A stretch of 64,000 nt of DNA, from positions 1,085,001-1,149,000 of the forward strand of contig CP067346.1 of assembly GCA_021561035.1 (NCBI GenBank). Direction: 5' to 3'. Of the stretch, positions 60,263-64,000 are shown in pieces. Within the stretch, counting starts at the first letter, position 1. The number at the start of each line of letters is the position of its first letter. Origin of the DNA: Clostridioides sp. ES-S-0054-01 (GTDB lineage Bacteria > Bacillota > Clostridia > Peptostreptococcales > Peptostreptococcaceae). Below the pieces are notes generated by a model. That model had not been told where the DNA came from and searched no databases. It saw nothing but the letters and a program-made list of their open reading frames with translations. Position numbers and translations under genes: made by a program.

Positions 60263-60312
60263 TTGAAAATTTTTGAGTGTTACTATATACTACTATTAGT
60301 AGCTGGTACTAA
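60263..60312 (+). promoter_or_regulatory. fapR-fab operon promoter with FapR operator
   Basis: The -35 TTGAAA (60263-60268), 17 bp and -10 TATACT (60286-60291) are followed by TTAGTA-GCTGG-TACTAA (60296-60312), a match to the FapR box with perfect 6-bp arms, placed over the transcription start. This implies autoregulation and malonyl-CoA control of the fatty-acid genes. Confidence 0.8.
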
Positions 60313-60338
60313 TTACAGCTATAAAATTTGGAGGGAAC

Positions 60339-60896
60339 ATGAAAAAGAAAAGTAAAGCCCAAAGACAAAAAGAGCTTATAGATATGCTAAAGACGGATCC
60401 TTTTTATACTGATGAAGAATTATCAAGTCTGTTTGATGTAAGTATTCAGACTATAAGATTAGATAGAATGAGTCTAAACATACCAGAGCTAAGAGAAAGA
60501 GTCAAATCAATAGCAGAAACTCAGAGTTCAAAAGTAAAGACTTTAGGAGTAAAGGAAATTACAGGAGAAATCATTGATTTATCTGTAGGGCGATTAGGTA
60601 TATCTATGTTAGAAGTTACACAAGACATGATTTACTCTAAGACTAATACTTTAAAAGATACGTATATATTTTCTCTAGCAGATTCATTGGCAATGGCTAT
60701 AATAGATGCACCTAAAGTTATTATGAGAGTTGCAAATGTAAAAAGTTTTAAGTTGATAGAACAACAAGATAGGCTTATAGCAAAAGCAGAAGTGTATAGA
60801 AATATAGATAAAAAGCATTATGTAAAAGTTGTTATCAACAATAAAGCTCAAGAGCAAATATTTAGAGGAAAGTTTATCTTTGAAGAATTAGATTAG
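60339..60896 (+). CDS. fapR: Fatty acid and phospholipid biosynthesis repressor FapR
   Basis: 185 residues. N-terminal DeoR-like helix-turn-helix ([22 protein letters not shown]), a linker helix and a C-terminal hot-dog domain ([25 protein letters not shown]) that binds malonyl-CoA. Without malonyl-CoA it represses fab and plsX genes. It is followed by plsX-fabH-fabK, as in Bacillus-type regulons, with the operator described upstream. GGAGGGA lies before the ATG. Confidence 0.96.
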   Translation: MKKKSKAQRQKELIDMLKTDPFYTDEELSSLFDVSIQTIRLDRMSLNIPELRERVKSIAETQSSKVKTLGVKEITGEIIDLSVGRLGISMLEVTQDMIYSKTNTLKDTYIFSLADSLAMAIIDAPKVIMRVANVKSFKLIEQQDRLIAKAEVYRNIDKKHYVKVVINNKAQEQIFRGKFIFEELD

Positions 60897-60906
60897 GAGG
60901 GAAATT

Positions 60907-61929
60907 ATGAAAATAGTAATTGATGGAATGGGTGGAGATAATGCACCTAAATCTAATGTAGAAGGCGCAGTAAATGCTATAAAAGAATATCAAGTTGATT
61001 TAATAATCACAGGAGATAAAGATTTACTTGAAAAGGAATTTTCAAATTATGAATTTGATAGAAATAAATTAGAGATAGTTCATACTACTGAGATTATAGA
61101 AAATGAAGATAAACCAGTAAAGGCTATAAGAAGTAAAAAAGATTCTTCTATGGTAGTAGCATTAAACCTTGTAAAAGAAGGAAAGGCAGATGCTATAATA
61201 TCAGCTGGAAATACAGGAGCCTTGCTTGCTGGTGGATTATTTGTTGTTGGTAGAATAAAAGGAATCGATAGACCTTGCTTATGTTCGGCAATACCAAATG
61301 TAAAGCGAGGAATGACACTTATAGCAGACTGTGGCGCAAATGCAGATTGTAAACCTAAGAATCTAGTTGAATTTGCAGCTATGAGTAATATTTATTCAAG
61401 AAAAGTTTTAGGTCTTGAAAATCCTAAGGTAGCATTGGCAAATGTTGGACTAGAGGAAGGCAAAGGCAATGATTTAGTTAAAAAGTCATATGAAGAAATT
61501 AAAAAATTAGATTTAAATTTTATAGGGAATGTAGAAGCTAGGGAAGTTATAAATGCATACACAGATATAATCATATGTGATGGATTTACAGGTAATATAT
61601 TACTGAAATCTGCTGAAGGTGTAGCCCTTTCAGTTATGAGTCTTATAAAGGAAACTTTTATGGCCAGCACAAAAAGTAAAATAGGAGCATTGCTTATAAA
61701 GGATGATTTAAGAAAATTAAAGAGTTTTATAGATTATTCTGAGTATGGGGGAGCTCCACTTTTAGGTTTAAATGGAGGCGTTATAAAAGCTCATGGTAGT
61801 TCTGATGCTAAAGCTATAAAAAATGCCATAAATCAAGGAATAAAATTTTCAAAAGGAAAAGTCGTTGAAGATATTAATCAATTTATAAGCAAATATAATG
61901 AAAAAAATAAAAATAACGAAGATGAATAA
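60907..61929 (+). CDS. plsX: Phosphate acyltransferase PlsX
   Basis: 340 residues. [20 protein letters not shown] is the family start, with [21 protein letters not shown] and [11 protein letters not shown]. It forms acyl phosphate from acyl-ACP for phosphatidic acid synthesis. It lies 10 bp after fapR behind GGAGGGA. Confidence 0.97.
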   Translation: MKIVIDGMGGDNAPKSNVEGAVNAIKEYQVDLIITGDKDLLEKEFSNYEFDRNKLEIVHTTEIIENEDKPVKAIRSKKDSSMVVALNLVKEGKADAIISAGNTGALLAGGLFVVGRIKGIDRPCLCSAIPNVKRGMTLIADCGANADCKPKNLVEFAAMSNIYSRKVLGLENPKVALANVGLEEGKGNDLVKKSYEEIKKLDLNFIGNVEAREVINAYTDIIICDGFTGNILLKSAEGVALSVMSLIKETFMASTKSKIGALLIKDDLRKLKSFIDYSEYGGAPLLGLNGGVIKAHGSSDAKAIKNAINQGIKFSKGKVVEDINQFISKYNEKNKNNEDE

Positions 61930-61954
61930 ACTCGTTTTGGAGGTTTAATATATA

Positions 61955-62941
61955 ATGAATACAAAGGCTGGAATATTGGGAGTAGGAAGTTATCTACCTG
62001 AGCAATCATATGATAATTTTCACTTCGAAAAGATAATGGATACATCAGATGAGTGGATAAGTACTAGAACTGGTATTAAGGAAAGAAGATTTGCCAAGGA
62101 GTCTGAAGCAACTTCCGACCTAGCATCTAAAGCTGCCTTAAAAGCTATAGAATGTGCAAAGCTAAATGTAGAGGATATAGAGTTGATTATATTAGCGACA
62201 ATTACTCCTGACATGTCTTTGCCTTCAACTGCATGTATAGTACAAGATGCAATAGGGGCAGTAAATGCTACTGCATTTGATATATCAGCAGCTTGTTCTG
62301 GATTTGTATATGGAGTAACTATTGCAAAGCAATTTGTGGAAACTGGTTGCTATAAAAATGTACTTGTAATAGGAGCAGAAACCTGTTCTAAGTTTTTAAA
62401 CTATGATGATAGAACAACAGCAGTATTATTTGGAGATGGTGCTGGAGCAGCTGTTATTGGTCCTGTAAGTGAAGGTGGAATACTATCTACACATATGGGT
62501 TCTGATGGTAAAGGAAAAGATTGCTTAAAAGTACCTGCTGGGGGTTCAAGACTTAAAGCAAGTAAAGAGACTGTAGAAGCTAATCTACATACAATAGAAA
62601 TGGCAGGTAGTGATGTGTTTAAATTTGCAGTTAGAAAGATGGCAGAAACTTCTTTAATAGCTCTTGAAAAAGCAAATTTAAATACAACTGATATAGACTA
62701 TTTAGTACCACATCAAGCTAATATAAGAATCATACAAGCTTCTTCTAAAAGATTAGAACTTGATATGAAAAAAGTTTATGTAAATATAAACAAATATGGA
62801 AATATGTCTGCTGCATCTATCCCAGTAGCGTTAGATGAGGCTTATAGAGAAGGCAAAATTAAAAAGGGTGATAATGTAGTTTTAGTTGGCTTTGGTGGAG
62901 GTCTAACTTGGGGGGCTTCAGTTGTCAAGTGGACTTTATAG
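61955..62941 (+). CDS. fabH: 3-oxoacyl-ACP synthase III
   Basis: 328 residues. Catalytic Cys in DISAACSGFVYG, His in VPHQANIRI and Asn in NKYGNMSAAS complete the Cys-His-Asn triad. WISTRTGIKERR near the N-terminus is typical. It condenses acetyl-CoA (or branched primers) with malonyl-ACP to start fatty-acid synthesis. It lies 25 bp after plsX with TTTGGAGG before the ATG. Confidence 0.97.
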   Translation: MNTKAGILGVGSYLPEQSYDNFHFEKIMDTSDEWISTRTGIKERRFAKESEATSDLASKAALKAIECAKLNVEDIELIILATITPDMSLPSTACIVQDAIGAVNATAFDISAACSGFVYGVTIAKQFVETGCYKNVLVIGAETCSKFLNYDDRTTAVLFGDGAGAAVIGPVSEGGILSTHMGSDGKGKDCLKVPAGGSRLKASKETVEANLHTIEMAGSDVFKFAVRKMAETSLIALEKANLNTTDIDYLVPHQANIRIIQASSKRLELDMKKVYVNINKYGNMSAASIPVALDEAYREGKIKKGDNVVLVGFGGGLTWGASVVKWTL

Positions 62942-62961
62942 TATAAAATGTCTAAAATGCT

Positions 62962-63003
62962 TTAATCAACAAAATTAACTTTATATACGCAAAGTTGATT
63001 AAT
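62962..63003 (+). other. Inverted repeat between fabH and fabK
   Basis: TTAATCAAC (62962-62970) pairs with GTTGATTAA (62995-63003), with a second possible pairing AACTTT/AAAGTT inside. There is no T-run, so it is not an ordinary terminator. It could be an operator, an mRNA-processing site or a weak attenuator in the 105-bp gap. Confidence 0.4.
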
Positions 63004-63046
63004 AATAAAAAGTTTACTTTTATGATTTCAAGTGAAGGAGAATTGT

Positions 63047-63976
63047 ATGAATAAAATTTGCGAAATATTAAATATAAAATACCCAGTTATCCAAGGGGGA
63101 ATGGCATGGGTAGCTACTGCATCATTAGCAAGTGCTGTATCTAATGCAGGAGGGCTTGGAGTAATAGCAGCAGGAAACGCACCAAAAGAAGCTATAAAGA
63201 AAGAAATTGTTGAATGCAAAAAATTAACAGATAAACCTTTTGGGGTAAATGTAATGCTTATGTCACCATTTGTTGATGATATAATTGATTTAATTATAGA
63301 AGAAAAAGTTCAAGTTATTACTACTGGTGCTGGAAACCCTGCAAAGTATATGGATAGATTAAAGGAAGCTGGAACAAAGGTTATTCCTGTAGTACCTACA
63401 ATAGCTTTGGCGCAAAGAATGGAAAAACTAGGAGCTACAGCAGTAATAGCAGAAGGTACTGAAGGTGGAGGACATATAGGAGAACTTACTACTATGGTCT
63501 TAGTTCCACAAGTTGCTGATGCTGTAAACATACCTGTAATAGCTGCTGGAGGAATTGTAGATGGTAGAGGAATTGCTGCATCATTTGCATTAGGTGCTAG
63601 TGCAGTTCAAGTAGGAACTAGATTTATTTGTAGTGAAGAGTGTTCTGTACATTCAAACTATAAAAACTTAGTACTAAAAGCAAAAGATAGAGATGCTATT
63701 GTAACAGGAAGAAGTACTGGTCATCCAGTAAGAACATTAAAAAATAAATTATCAAAAGAATTTTTAAAGATGGAACAAAATGGAGCTACTCCTGAAGAGT
63801 TGGATAAAAAAGGTACAGGAGCTTTAAGATTTGCAACAGTAGATGGAGACATAGAAAAAGGTTCATTTATGGCAGGTCAAAGTGCTGCTATGGTAAAAGA
63901 AATAACACCTTGTAAAGAAATTATAGAAACTATGGTAAATCAAGCAAGAGAAATTATGCCAGCAATCAAACTGTAA
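63047..63976 (+). CDS. fabK: Enoyl-ACP reductase II, FMN-dependent
   Basis: 309 residues from ATG 63047, with GAAGGAG 7 bp upstream; an earlier in-frame start at 63032 lies before this site. TIM-barrel FMN enzyme of the nitronate monooxygenase type (YPVIQGGMAWVATASLASAV, GTEGGGHIGE, AAGGIVDGRGIAASFALGA). It reduces enoyl-ACP in the last step of each elongation cycle and is not the triclosan-sensitive FabI type. It belongs to the FapR-controlled fab operon. Confidence 0.95.
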   Translation: MNKICEILNIKYPVIQGGMAWVATASLASAVSNAGGLGVIAAGNAPKEAIKKEIVECKKLTDKPFGVNVMLMSPFVDDIIDLIIEEKVQVITTGAGNPAKYMDRLKEAGTKVIPVVPTIALAQRMEKLGATAVIAEGTEGGGHIGELTTMVLVPQVADAVNIPVIAAGGIVDGRGIAASFALGASAVQVGTRFICSEECSVHSNYKNLVLKAKDRDAIVTGRSTGHPVRTLKNKLSKEFLKMEQNGATPEELDKKGTGALRFATVDGDIEKGSFMAGQSAAMVKEITPCKEIIETMVNQAREIMPAIKL

Positions 63977-63991
63977 ATCAGGAGGAGCAAG

Positions 63992-64000
63992 ATGGGAAAA
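63992..64000 (+). CDS. Start of the next gene, probably fabD (cut by window end)
   Basis: CAGGAGGAG lies 6 bp before an ATG, and only Met-Gly-Lys is visible. From the usual order fabK-fabD in clostridial fab operons, malonyl-CoA:ACP transacylase is expected. This is inference from gene order only. Confidence 0.4.

Noticed and set aside
1-64000. CRISPR arrays, rRNA genes, complete insertion sequences
   Set aside because: No regularly spaced repeats, rRNA segments or transposase genes were seen anywhere in the window.

Overview
The window is low-GC (A+T-rich) DNA of a strictly anaerobic Gram-positive Firmicute. Gene content, gene order and codon use (arginine nearly always AGA, frequent TTG and GTG starts) point to Clostridioides difficile or a very close relative. 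The assignment comes from recognising gene families and synteny, not from a search.

Layout. 1-2759: 3' end of a glycyl radical enzyme gene with its radical-SAM activase and an XRE-cupin regulator. 2922-7018: an accessory stretch with a membrane-anchored phosphoesterase, a radical-SAM/SPASM-like protein that has lost its cluster cysteines, a 45-residue hydrophobic-then-basic peptide gene, a zinc-ribbon protein flanked by two duplicated small-RNA genes, and a nitroreductase-like protein. 7246-8908: an AraC regulator and an XRE plus membrane-protein pair whose codon use differs from the neighbours. 9136-12939 (minus): an MBOAT acyltransferase with two DHHW partners, one degenerate, probably for surface-polymer acylation. 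13323-13635: a tRNA-Leu gene behind a tRNA-Leu remnant that still has the promoter. 13744-23470: polA-coaE-lytic transglycosylase-lipoprotein, copZ, an unknown basic protein, gloA, an SH3b/NlpC-P60 hydrolase and a SPOR protein.

23686-28775 is the complete rnfCDGEAB operon, the ferredoxin:NAD+ ion pump. 28995-39382 is a cell-shape and division cluster: maf-radC-mreBCD-PBP2-minCDE-rodA, then mgsA. 39566-40759 (minus) is a flavodiiron O2/NO reductase behind a SigB-type promoter. 41077-47897 is a translation and ribosome cluster: two radical-SAM-associated genes, RNase G, L21 leader-rplU-prp-rpmA, obg and yhbY. 47986-48921 is a scar: an intact SAM riboswitch now precedes only about 25 codons of homoserine dehydrogenase, followed by a repeat hairpin and a small tyrosine recombinase. 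49189-56119 holds ylbJ and a lactate module (GntR regulator, LarA racemase, bifurcating EtfB/EtfA-lactate dehydrogenase). 56380-64000 holds tmcAL, ackA, yceD-rpmF and the start of the fap/fab fatty-acid operon.

How they connect. The lactate dehydrogenase-Etf complex should spend reduced ferredoxin to oxidise lactate with NAD+. Rnf interconverts the ferredoxin and NADH pools while pumping ions, and AckA makes ATP from acetyl phosphate. Regulatory sites read directly from the sequence include a FapR box, a CsoR-like site, a FadR-family palindrome at larA, a palindrome over the rnf -35, a SAM riboswitch and an L21 leader.

The best candidate for something undescribed is 3946-5872. Two paralogous small RNAs have covarying 5' hairpins that present a C-rich, anti-Shine-Dalgarno-like loop. 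Each has its own promoter with a conserved pair of upstream direct repeats. They lie beside a cysteine-less radical-SAM homologue with a PqqD-like N-terminus and a short cationic peptide gene.
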